Assembly: GCA_965178125.1 (NCBI GenBank)
Contig: OZ237741.1
Location: 186,001 to 250,000 of the forward strand
Reading direction: 5' to 3'
From: Bilabrum cf. latius
Taxonomy: Eukaryota > Bigyra: Bicosoecida > Bigyra > Bicosoecida
Length of the DNA: 64,000 nt
Shown: in pieces, positions 21,606-31,786 of the stretch
Position numbering within the stretch: the first letter of the stretch is position 1
How the letters are laid out: every line of letters begins with the position of its first letter
The notes under the pieces: generated by a model
What the model was told of the DNA's origin: nothing
What the model saw: the letters and a program-made list of their open reading frames with translations, nothing else
Database searches by the model: none
Position numbers and translations under genes: made by a program

Positions 21606-22849
21606 TTAGTGGCCCAGAGCTTGTTGTAGCAGTCTTTCGCACTCGTCATGATCCCCCAGCCGAGCTGCCTCAAGCGGACTGACTTGCCTTTTGGAACCAG
21701 ATCCATCCGTAATCTCGCCCTTGATCTCCAGCCCGCCCGCCAGCTTGCCCAGCCTCAGCCTCCTGGCCAGCTCCATGGGCCTGCCCTCAGCTGCTGCCTA
21801 GAACACCATTCCCGCGTCCCTCTTGGCCTCAGCAGCACGCCGGAATCGATTCATGCGCTGCATCCGGGGGCTCAGCCAAGCCACGTCCTGCAGCCTCCCG
21901 CTCACTCTGTCCCTGCGGTGGAACAGCTCCCTCAGCGCCACCCGCGGGTCACCATGCCCCGCCGCCAGCGCCTCTGTGATGGCGACGTGGCTCCGCTCGC
22001 CTGGCAATAGGCCCGAGGCCTGGCTGAATACACTTCGCCGGTGCACATACAAGGCTTCCTCCGGCAGCTTGCCCGCGTAGTGATCCCGAGTGCCGCGGAT
22101 GTCCATGCGGGCCCCGGCGTCGAGCAGCACGGCCACGCAGCTGGCACTAGCCTGGTGCACGGCATCGTGCAGGGGCGTGGCTCCCCACTGCGACCATCAA
22201 TAGGTTGGTACCAATGCTGTACGGCTGGTGGCTGGTGGCGCAAGGGTGCGTGCGCCCTGCGGCGAGTCGTGAGCAAATCGAAATTGTTTATTCTCACCTC
22301 GTTTACGGCATTGATGTCTGCGCCGGCTTTGATCAATGCCCGGCAGATAGCAGGCTCCTTGTCATACGCGGATCTATGCAACGGTGTTACGCCAAACTGC
22401 GATGGAATCTTAAGCACAGCAAGGCTGTCACTGGTAGTGCAGCCTGCGGGCTCGAAGCGTGATGCGGTTTTAGACCACCCATAGGGGCTCACGTCACTGT
22501 CCACATTAACACAATTCCCCATTCTGCATATCTATTGCACCATTGCGATATTTTTCGACACGATCGCAGCAAAGAGTAATGTCTGGCCATCCTGCGTGCG
22601 CAGAACACAGCGAGTGTGATACATTGCATTGGACACTGGTCCGTGCAGAGATACATCGTACTGCAATACAAAATGAGTATTGTTATCACTTACACAGTGA
22701 CGGTTAATGGTTGTGACAAGGATACTCAACTGGACGTCAGACAGGGACTCTGCCATGGCTTTGGCGGTGGCTACATCCCCCCTCTTTACCACAGGCCAGA
22801 ACTCTGCCAATTTGTTGCGTATCTCAAAATGATTGTGCACACCACTCAT
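21606..22849 (-). CDS. Ankyrin-repeat protein sharing the LRR-cluster module
   Basis: 377 aa in two exons, 22849-22298 and 22187-21606, with a 110-base GT-AG intron in phase 0. The stop is TAA. Ankyrin repeats are clear: DGQTLLFAAIVSKNIAMVQ, FGVTPLHRSAYDKEPAICRA, LIKAGADINAVNE, and across the intron WGATPLHDAVHQASASCVAV, LLDAGARMDIRG. The C-terminus carries the module seen in both LRR genes: RDAGMVFQAAAEGRPMELARRL, and LEAARLGDHDECERLLQQA. In-frame TAG lies at 22532-22534 and 21798-21800; the latter replaces a Lys AAG found in the LRR paralogs. Start ATG 22849 gives MSGVHNHFEIRNKLAEF. Role: binding scaffold, partner unknown. Confidence 0.85.
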
Positions 22850-23000
22850 TGAAATTAGTTGTATGGAAATTAGTTGTAAACAGAGTCCAAATATGAAATC
22901 CGAACCCAAGTACTTTATTGCTGTTCGTGTAAATGTACAGTGCTGTTATTGGTATTCACAGGGCGATTGCCGCTGTGCAATCAATAACAAATTGTTGAAT
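22850..23000. promoter_or_regulatory. Short divergent promoter region, ankyrin gene / PheRS alpha
   Basis: Only about 150 AT-richer bases separate the divergent ATGs at 22849 (-) and 23001 (+), so both promoters must lie here or overlap the genes. Confidence 0.5.
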
Positions 23001-24695
23001 ATGGCAGCTGTTGGCGGTGCTGCATCTGGTGGCGCTGGTAGTGGGTAGCCATCTGCACCCACTGGCGCTGCTGCGGTTATGACAAAGGCCCAAAAAGCGG
23101 AGGCAAGAGAGCGCGCTGAGCAGCTGGTGCTCCAGTTGCTGTCCACCGATGACAAGGCCAATATTGATACGTATTAGCTTGCAGCTGACAGCTCTAATTC
23201 GTGCTCTAATAAAGATCTAGAGGCTGCTGTAAAATCCTTGGAGCTCGATGGGTATGTGTCCCAAACTGCCAGCTCAGTTCCTGAGTACTTTCTCACCGAA
23301 GCTGGCCAGTAGATCGAGGCAGCTGGCCAGTCTCCTGAAGTTGAACTATATAATTTGGTACCAGTAGGAGAAGAGGGCATCCCAATGAAGGAGCTGAAGG
23401 CAGCCGCAAGCCCACTGGCGTTCAAGTCTTTGAAGGATGCCTAGAAGAAGGGGTTGCTGAAGTCTCGCAAGGGGGTCGTAGTGCGTAACGTTGCTGAGGC
23501 TGACGATCCGATTGTTGGACAGCTGCGTGCAGTCAAAGCCGACAAGTCGCACGAACCAGATGCGAACATCGTGAAGCGCAAGTTTGTCAAGGTAGTGTGA
23601 GGTGCGCCCATCTTCCATGGCTTCAAGTCCGCGCGACACCTGCATGCCATCCCCACCACCACCTCATTGTCCGCTTTCTTTTCTATTTTTCTCCGTGGAA
23701 ACCGCAGCAAGGTGCGCCGGTACGAAGTGACCAGGGGGGGCTCGTACCAGCCCGTGAGGGTCAAGCCCGTGGCCGACCTGACCAAGGAGATGATGGTCTC
23801 GGGAGACTGGGAGAAGGCCACCTTCAAGCCCTACAACTTCGACGCAGAAGGGGTGGAGCCTCGAGGCGGCCACCTGCACACGCTCCTCAAGGTACGCGCC
23901 GAGTTTAGGCGGGTGCTCATGGGCATGGGCTTCAGCGAGATGCCCACCAGCCGATACGTCGAGTCCTCGTTCTGGAACTTTGACGCGCTGTACCAGCCGC
24001 AGTCGCACCCCGCGAGGGACGCCCACGACACGTTCTTCGTGTCTGAGCCCGCGGCCACTCGCGACATCCCCAAGGAGTACATGGAGATTGTGAAGAAGAC
24101 GCATGAGAAGGGCGGGTTCGGGTCGGTTGGGTACGGCTGCGATTGGAAGGAGGAAGAGGCCAGGAAGAACATCCTGAGGACGCACACCACGGCCGTGTCC
24201 GCGCGCATGCTGTACAAGCTGGCCAACCAGGAAGGCGGCTTCAAGCCTGTCAAGTATTTCAGCATCGACAGGGTCTTCAGGAACGAGGCCCTTGATGCCA
24301 CGCACCTTGCCGAGTTCCACCAGGTGGAGGGTGTGGTGGCAGACTACAACCTGGGACTGGCAGATCTCATCGGAACCATCCGCAGCTTCTTCCACCAGAT
24401 CGGCATCACCAAGCTGCGCTTCAAGCCGGCCTACAACCCCTACACGGAGCCTAGCATGGAGATCTTCGGGTACCACCCCGACCTCAAGTCGTGGACGGAG
24501 ATCGGCAACTCGGGCGTGTTCCGACCCGAGATGCTGCGGCCGATGGGGCTGCCCAAGGACGTGCGCGTGATCGCGTGGGGCCTGTCCCTCGAGCGCCCCA
24601 CGATGATCAAGTACAGGGTGAAGAACATCCGCAAGCTGTTCGGGCACAAGGTCAGGATCGGGATGGTTCGCAAGACTCCGCTGGTGCGCTTCTGA
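23001..24695 (+). CDS. FARSA: Phenylalanyl-tRNA synthetase alpha subunit, cytosolic
   Basis: Charges tRNA-Phe as the alpha chain of the alpha2beta2 enzyme; 524 aa. Exon 1 is 23001-23591 and exon 2 is 23712-24695, with a 120-base intron. The class II core is very well conserved: [110 protein letters not shown], and [13 protein letters not shown]. Exon 1 encodes the N-terminal winged-helix region and holds four in-frame TAGs (23046, 23175, 23310 and 23442) in a short Gly/Ala leader and the conserved FLTEAGQ-like segment. The standard code would leave only the catalytic exon. The stop is TGA. Confidence 0.95.
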
Positions 24696-24826
24696 GCGGT
24701 GGCGCTGGCTTATCCATCGCGAGTGGCTTGCTAGGAATTGTGCTCTGTGTCTGAAGTGATTCGCACACATTGCTCCATCTGTGTGCCTGCGACAATTCGC
24801 CTGAAGTGACTGGTACAACGTGCGGC

Positions 24827-27676
24827 TCACTCAGGGGGCTCATCGGCGGCCCCCATCATCTCGCACAGCCTGCACCACTTGCTCTTTGAGCACGCCCTTG
24901 CCACCTCCTGCCTAGCCTTCCTCAGGGGGTCGGACTCGCCGAGGCTGCACACGCCCTGCTGGTCCACCAGCTCCAGCAGTGGGGCCAGCCAGGGCACGCC
25001 GTGCCACTGGCCCTCTCGCGGGTCCTCTAGCTCCTGCATCAGGGACCCTCCTCCGCCCGCAGCCTCGCCCTCCGCAAACAGCAGTGACTTGAGATTGCTT
25101 ACGCAGGCGGCATCAGGCGAGGACAAGCCCGGCCGCACGTGTTTGGTGTCGCTGCACAGAGTCACTGCGTATCGGTGTACCTAGGATGGGTGCAAATCCT
25201 AGGAAGCTATTATCCGTCTCTGTGGATCCTCTGGTTCGGCCAGCCAAGTGGCGCCATTCGGGCCGAGGTGTCCCAGTCGCCAGCCCGCATATCTGGACAG
25301 GAACAGACCCGCGGCAGATCCGTTCCATCGGCCATGAAGCGGTACGGGCTTGCTTTCGTGTGGTTCGATGCTGGCGGCACCACCGCGAGCAGAATGCTTG
25401 GCTGACGACACGGTACCGGCTGTAGCCCCAGCCGTGGGCATGCGCAGGCCCGAGGGCCCAGCCCGGATGCTCTCGATCATGGCACCCAGGGCGCCCTCGG
25501 GATTCCAAGAGCCGCCGCTGCCTGACATATCCCTGTGTCTCTCCATGCTATCTTGCTTTGGATCCCACCACACTGCACCAAGCTCCTGCACGCTCGCGGG
25601 CAGCATGGTGGACGCAGTCGCAGCGGCGCCATGGAACAGAGGCACAGCTCCTGCTGCAACTGCGTCCAGGACCTTCTCACTGACATAGCCCTGCCTCTCG
25701 GCATCTTCAACAGCGCGCTGCATGGACTGCATCGCGGAGTTGCCTTGCAACTTGAAGGTACTGCTCGAGTCCGAGCGAGGCGGGTGTGCCGGGGTGTATC
25801 CGGTCGGAATCGGCTCGAATGCGAAGAGGTGCCTCGCCTGTCGTGCTGCCTGCAGCTTTGAGTCCCACCAAGCATCCGCATTCCTGGATATATCAGCAAG
25901 TCCGTGCAGGGAATGGGCCAGTGCCGCTGTTTGCGGCAGGTTGCTGGCTCGATTCGACCGAATTGCCCCTGCTCCTCCTGCCCTCCTGTCAGTAGCCCTT
26001 GGACACTTCCCGAGGTGCACCATCATGGACGTGGGATCGCTTCCTATCGCTGCTAGCACTGCATCACGACCCGGCCGGCAGTTGGACACCAGGCTGACAG
26101 CGGGAATGGCGCGCATGTGTGGCCTGAAGGGGTCACTCGTTGCGGCTGCCGGCGGCTGCTTCTGTGTGCTGCTGTCCCCGGTGGCACCTGACCGATGAAT
26201 CCACTCATCAGCAGAGGAAAGCTGGCCTACATATTCTACGACCTTAATCAGATTATACGATGCCATGGAACACGCTGAATCGCGTCCATCCGCTGCAAGC
26301 TAGCCTGCACCTGCATTATGGATCTCCTTGATGTAGCCCTCCAGAGCGGCCGTCACAGCGCACGCACCCACCCGCCAAGGCAAGCCTGGCATGGCCTCTG
26401 CAGCAGGCCCCGAGAACCATCGAATCCACTGCAACTTGGTGCGGTTCGAATCCTTCGTGGTGTTGGCGACACTACTGCCGGCTTGCGCGACACCACCTTG
26501 TGCCTGTACCAGTCCTCTGGCACACTGCAAGAAGGCAGCTCTCTCGGCTCGAATGGTTCGCAGCTTCCTGTTTGCGACACCACTGCCGCGGATCCCGTGC
26601 TGTCCTTCGATTGCTGTTGATGACCATCCGTGCTCTCGCACCATCGCGAGCAGCCAGGAGCGAACCGCTTGCCAGTAGAGCTCGGCATGCGAGCGGCGGC
26701 GCAGCGGCGACACGCCGAGGGAGGCCCCGAGCGACCCCAACTCACCGCGCCGGTATCCGGGCCCCGGGTGCGGCGGCAGGGAAACGACAACTGCTGTCAC
26801 ACCAACCAGTCCATTGAATCTTTGCTGCAACTCGCCCCGCATGCGCCTCCAGGCCGGGCACGCTGGTGGCAGCCACAGTCCCGCGCGAGCATCCCCAGAC
26901 AGCTCCACCAGCGCAGGGCCAGCTGGTGGGCTAACATTCGGCTAAACTGCACCGTTGCTGGCCAAAACGTTCGAAGAAGCAGCCCCGCGAGAGCCGTCGC
27001 TGCCGCTGGCGAGCTCGTTCACACGCTCTGCTTCAAGTTGCTGGAGATGATTCGAGCTGCGCTGTACCTAGTTTGAGCCCTGCGCGATGCCCGGTGAGCC
27101 CCACCGGGATCGACGCCATAATCTAGCGGTACTTCTGGCACGATTGAGGTCGCCCTCGGTCAGTAGCACGGCGACCGCGGGAGGCGGAGAATCTCGATCC
27201 ACGAATTTGCGGGCTAAGTCAAAGCCCCGATCCAAGTCTCTGCGATTCAGCTTTCCGGAGTCACCAACAGCAACTATTACCGCAGCTCTATTACTCGTTG
27301 ATATACTCCACGCATCTGGGAGCTTGTTCTGCTAAGATCGGCTCACTAGGCGTAGCGAGCACCTGCTTTGGAGATTGCAAGACTGGATCTCACTTTGGCC
27401 CTCGTGAATCCATTTGGCTCCATGCCCAGCCCCCCAAAACCTGTTAATTAGATACTCGTCGTGTAACAATAAATCGATTTCTCCACGCGACGTCTTTGGA
27501 GGTATGTCAGCAAGCGGGTGCGCTGCTAGCGGCGTATCGCGGCGGGGGATTGCTGTGATGATAGAGCCCTCCCGGAAGCTTGTCATACTCCACAAAAAAG
27601 ATCCTAGTAAGCATGCTATTATGGCCGCTATGACAAGTTGCCTTTTTGGTCTTCTCTTACGGCAACAGCACAACAT
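24827..27676 (-). CDS. GT10-like (fucosyltransferase-type) type II membrane glycosyltransferase
   Basis: Single-exon 949-aa protein from ATG 27676 to TGA 24827. The N-terminus is a type II anchor: basic MLCCCRKRRPKRQLVIAAII, then a hydrophobic stretch, placing the catalytic part in the Golgi or ER lumen. In the C-terminal half, SLVSNCRPGRDAVLAAIG, MMVHLGKCPR, and LFAFEPIPTGYTP, then GYVSEKVLDAVAAGAVPLF match the alpha-1,3-fucosyltransferase layout (SNC...R, GKC, AFEN...YxTEK...AGxVP). Six TAG codons (27332, 27068, 26942, 26300, 25199 and 25181) lie exactly in one frame. The sugar donor and acceptor are not determined; GDP-fucose is expected from the family. It converges with PheRS. Confidence 0.75.
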
Positions 27677-27795
27677 GGCTGGTAGCCAGTGTTCAAATGT
27701 TGTTAATCACTTGGGGGGAATTTCGCGGTGGAGGGCCTATGACTCGGTCATTGCGGAAACTATATGAACATGTATATTTGCACCCTTACTGGCGA

Positions 27796-30700
27796 TTAAT
27801 CATCCAGGCCGTCGAGAAATCCATCATCCTCGTACTCATCATCTGCGTCGTCCGGAGCCGCTGGCGCTGGCGACGGTGCAGACGTGGTTGCTGCAGCAGG
27901 TGCCGGTGACGAGGCAAATTCACCCTCGGGGCCCTATCCACCACTTGTACGTCCAGCCACCGGTACCTCCGACGCCGCCGCAGCGCCCCCCGCCGCATGA
28001 CGAGCGGGCCCAGGCCCAGACCCAGACCCAGACCCAAACCCAGACCCAGACCCAGACGCCCTGGATCTATCACCGGCCGTGCTGGCAGCAGCTGCCTCCC
28101 GGGAGCTGCTGGCTGCTGCGCTTGCGCTTGATCTGGCTCCCATGCTCGACTCGATCCCAGGGAACAGCGAAGGGTCTGCCACCCACGGAACGGCACTCCC
28201 TCCGTACAGCCGCTCCCCTCCCGTTCCGATTCCGAATCCTCCACTCGAGGAGGATGGAATCTCCAGATCCGCAGGCCACTCCGCACCCTCGAGGTCGTCG
28301 TCGTCCTCCTCGTCCTAGTCTTCGCCGCCCCCAAGCCCACCCAAGCCAAACCCACCGCCTCGCCCCACAGCGCTCTCTCCCACCTCCTCTCCAATCCCGC
28401 CATCGCCCCCGGCCCCAGTACCAGCACCAGCACCAGCACCAGCACCAACACCAGCTCCTGCTTGCCCCAGCTCCCGCGCAAGCCGCTCTTCGCCGGCCTC
28501 TGCCGTGCCCAGGGCGGGAGGCAGGCGCCAGACCCGGACCCTTCCGGCAGAGTCGCACGATGCGATCAGCTTTCGGTGGGCGTGGCTGAACGCGACACCC
28601 GTCACCCGGGCCTCCTCCGCGCTGTCCGGTTCCGCAACCTTTGCGCGGCGCCGCTTCCCTCTCCGAGACCCTGCCCCATCCTCCTCCTCGTCTCCACCCT
28701 CCCCCTCCCCGTCCCCCTCCCCCTCCACTATCCCCTCCACCACTGCCAGGCTGTGCTCCGCCAGCGCAATCGCTTGCAGCCGAGGTAGCACGTCCACCGC
28801 ATTCCCGCCGAGCTGTGCCCCTGGGGGCGGCACCACGGTCTGTGCCCCCCCGTCTGCCGACACGCTCACGGTACTCCCATCTGCCAGCAGACGGCAGGCG
28901 GCCGCAGAGGGGCCCAGCCCGTACAAATCAAAGACGTGCACGGTGCCTCGCGCGCTGCCGCAGGCAACCACCAGTGGCCTGACCCTGGAAAACCCCACCG
29001 AGGGCACCGCCACCATCCTGCCCGCGCCCTCGGGCTCCAGCTCCACCAGAGCACTCCCGCCCAACACGGTGCTGATGCGGAGCGTCCCGTCCTGGCAGCC
29101 CGTCAGCACCAGTCTGCGGTCGAACGGGGAGGCATCCGATCCCGCAGTGGCGCCTCCGTGGGGCGCCATGGCCGCCTTGATGGGGCTGGGGAACAGATGC
29201 TCGGGGGCAGGGCGGGAGGCCAGCATGAGCGGCAGGGACACGACGTCTGCGCGCTCTGAAGTGGCGAGTCGCTCCGCCGCTTTGACCACCTTGGCCATGG
29301 ATCCTTCGTCCCCCGAGTTGGTCGCAACCCACGCAGCGTCCGCGTCCCACCGCATCCGGGCCCCCGCCCTGGCCTTGAGCACACGTGCCGCTTCCCCATC
29401 CGAGGCATAGGAGCGAGACCCGCGGATCCTAGCGCCCACTCCAGACATGTAGCCCTGTACCATGGCCCCACCCTCGCAGCCCAGCACCAGCGCACCACTA
29501 GGTCCCGTGCCCATCGCGCTGGCGGGCAGAGGGGCCCCCTCACAGGGCAGCGCCACAGTCGACAATCGCAGGGTCAGCTCCTGCCCCGTGTCCCTAACAA
29601 CACCGCCAATGCTCGACGCACCACCGCCGGCTGATCCAATGCCACTGGAGCTGCTGCCGCGGCCCACAGCAGCAGACCCGCCGCCAACGTCCTCGTCCTC
29701 CCCAAAGCCGCCGTCGTCCCCGAAATCGAAGCCGTCCACCTCAGCAGGGACGTCCCCAGCCGACGCGCCTGCCCCTCCCCCGCCCAAAGCGTCCACGTCT
29801 GCCCTTTTAGCACCAATATTCCCGCCTCTTTGCTCCTCCATCAGCGCTTTCCTCCTCCTCCGCTCCGTCCGAGCCACCATGCCCGAGGCGGCGCTCCTCA
29901 GCCCAAGCACAGGGACCTTCATCCCGGGCCCCTGCCGATCCATCGGCCTCCAGAGGTTGATCCTGCCGTCCGCAGACGCAGACAACAAGAGGTACTCCCG
30001 CGTTGAGGCCTCCTGGAACCACCGCAGTGCAATGATCCCGTCCCTATGGAAGTAGTCGTCCAGCTGGCTGCAGCCCACCAGGGCATCCCCAGCCCGCGAC
30101 GTGTCCCACACATACACCTCGCCGCTTCTGCCCCCAGCAGCCACCACCGCCGGCAGCGTAGGGTGCGCGGCCACGCACAGGACGGAGGTTGTTGTCTCGA
30201 GAACAGCGGAGGGTGGCAGCGCGCCCGTCAGCAGCCGCTCGTTGGCCTCTCGACGAGCCCGCATGCCCGCTGTCTCGAGGTCGCGGTCGCGGGCGGCCGG
30301 CCCTGCCTGCAGCTGGCCCAGCCGACCGCTCGATGCCTAGCTGCCATCTAGGGCGCCGCCTGAGCTGGATCTGGCGCTTGTGCTTGTGCGTGCGAATGGC
30401 TCCCAGCACACGACCCCCGCCCTCGTGGAATCGAACCCGGGATCCTCCGTCAGGCCAAAGCCTGCATATAATCTCATGCCAGTGCAGCTCCATGCGATGC
30501 TCGTGGCCGGCAGAACCAGGCACGGGCCCTCCTCCAGCTGGCCTCCCGAGCGAGCGGCCTTGGCCTGCTCCGCCTCGCTCTGGTTTTCCACGTCTAGCGG
30601 TTGCACAAAGGCGTGGGAGAGCGTGTGCAGGCATGCTGCTTGCTCATTATCATTATCAGGCGGCGGCTAAAGCCCTGCGGTGCGATGAAGCGATGGCAGC

Positions 30701-31034
30701 GGGGGAGATCTAAAAGCCCAGCTTGCCTGGAACCAGAACAGCGGATCGCATGCAAAGCAATGCCTCACCGAGAAACGCGACGCTCTTGTCACCGTCTTCC
30801 AAAGCTTTCAGCATAGATGAGCCAGCACGCTGAAATGCATCTACCTCGCTTGCTGAAGGCTTCCAGTGCCCAAAATCTAGATCTGCGAACTCGTCGGCAC
30901 CGTCGTCCAGATCCGCTTGTACCTGCGCAAAAAGCCAGGAGCTTGTATGGCAAAATCTGTACCGCGACCTTGTGGAGCTGGTGCAAAGCATGCCTTTCAC
31001 TCACCCCTACGTCCTACTTGATGTCAGTTTGCAT
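27796..31034 (-). CDS. Dynein-2 intermediate chain, WDR34/FAP133 type
   Basis: WD40 intermediate chain of the retrograde intraflagellar transport motor; 1,020 aa. Exon 1 is a ten-codon mini-exon, 31034-31005 (MQTDIKQDVG), exon 2 is 30922-30769, and exon 3 is 30674-27796, with introns of 82 and 94 bases; the total is an exact multiple of three. WDR34-like blocks are visible: TLSHAFVQPLD, ATSIAWSCTGMRLYAGFGL, SVLCVAAHPTLPAVVAAGG, GEVYVWDTSRAGDALVGC, DDYFHRDGIIALRWF, and YLLLSASADGRINLWRP. Acidic and Gly/Ser-rich inserts and an acidic tail ending DDGFLDGLDD enlarge it relative to the animal protein. TAG occurs at 31014, 30667, 30337, 28315 and 27934; the stop is TAA. The 5' exons are inferred from splice signals and frame. 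Confidence 0.82.
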
Positions 31035-31786
31035 GTCAGCATCTATCGTCTCATACGGCAAGGCATCGACTCCTGTGGATTTTTTCTCAGTTTTTTTCCT
31101 CCAGGTGGATAAAACACTTATATTCTAGCTTGTGGGTACATCATCGAATGCAACCGCCATGCGAATTGGCAGAAATGCGAACGGTCTTGCTTGAACGGGC
31201 ACTATCGTCACACCACCACTTGCACAGGCGTCGCGTGTTGCAGATCTAGGCCTACGAGAAAGTTTGGTGCCGCTGGTGGGTCCAACGACTGAGGCAGATC
31301 ATGCTTTGGGCCGGTGCAGGACGGGGACAAGCCGCTCACGGCGGTATCTCCACTGGTGTTAGGGTAGAGGCGCGGGGTCGGGGGGCTGACTGCCGCCCGG
31401 GGCACTGCTGGCAGAGAGCTTCAATGCGAGTGGGAGAGAAGGCGGGCCCACTGGTGGCACGATCACGAGTCCGCTACATGCGGGACAGCATTGAGAGCAG
31501 AATGGTACAAACGTAATGGGCTAGCGTTGCCAGTCCCGGGCCTGGACAGAGGGTGCTAGGGCGCTGGCAGCCTGGCAGTGGAGTGGTCATGTCGCGCATG
31601 GGGCCAGGCGGTGGTGGTGGTTGGCGTTGTATCGACCAACTTCTGCAAAGCAACTTTATCCAGCATATGCGAGACGGCTTCGAGTCCAAAGCCGCCGTGT
31701 TAATGTTGCGTGCAAGTATGGAGAATAATCAGACCGTACCACGGCTTGCTGAGGCACCAGCATACTCTCCGGCACTGCACGACAAA
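31035..31786. other. Divergent intergenic region, WDR34-type gene / sulfatase
   Basis: About 750 bases between divergent starts. A plus-strand open frame runs into the sulfatase start but its upstream part shows no conserved protein, so it is taken as 5' UTR and promoter. No repeat or RNA gene is recognised. Confidence 0.5.

Noticed and set aside
28505-29410. Plus-strand open frame opposite the WD40 gene
   Set aside because: Shadow of the dynein-2 intermediate chain exon.
30421-30480. T-loop-like sequence (ggttcgatt on the minus strand) suggesting a tRNA
   Set aside because: It is in-frame coding sequence of the WD40 protein (TEDPGFDSTRAGV) and does not fold into a cloverleaf with a matching acceptor stem by eye.
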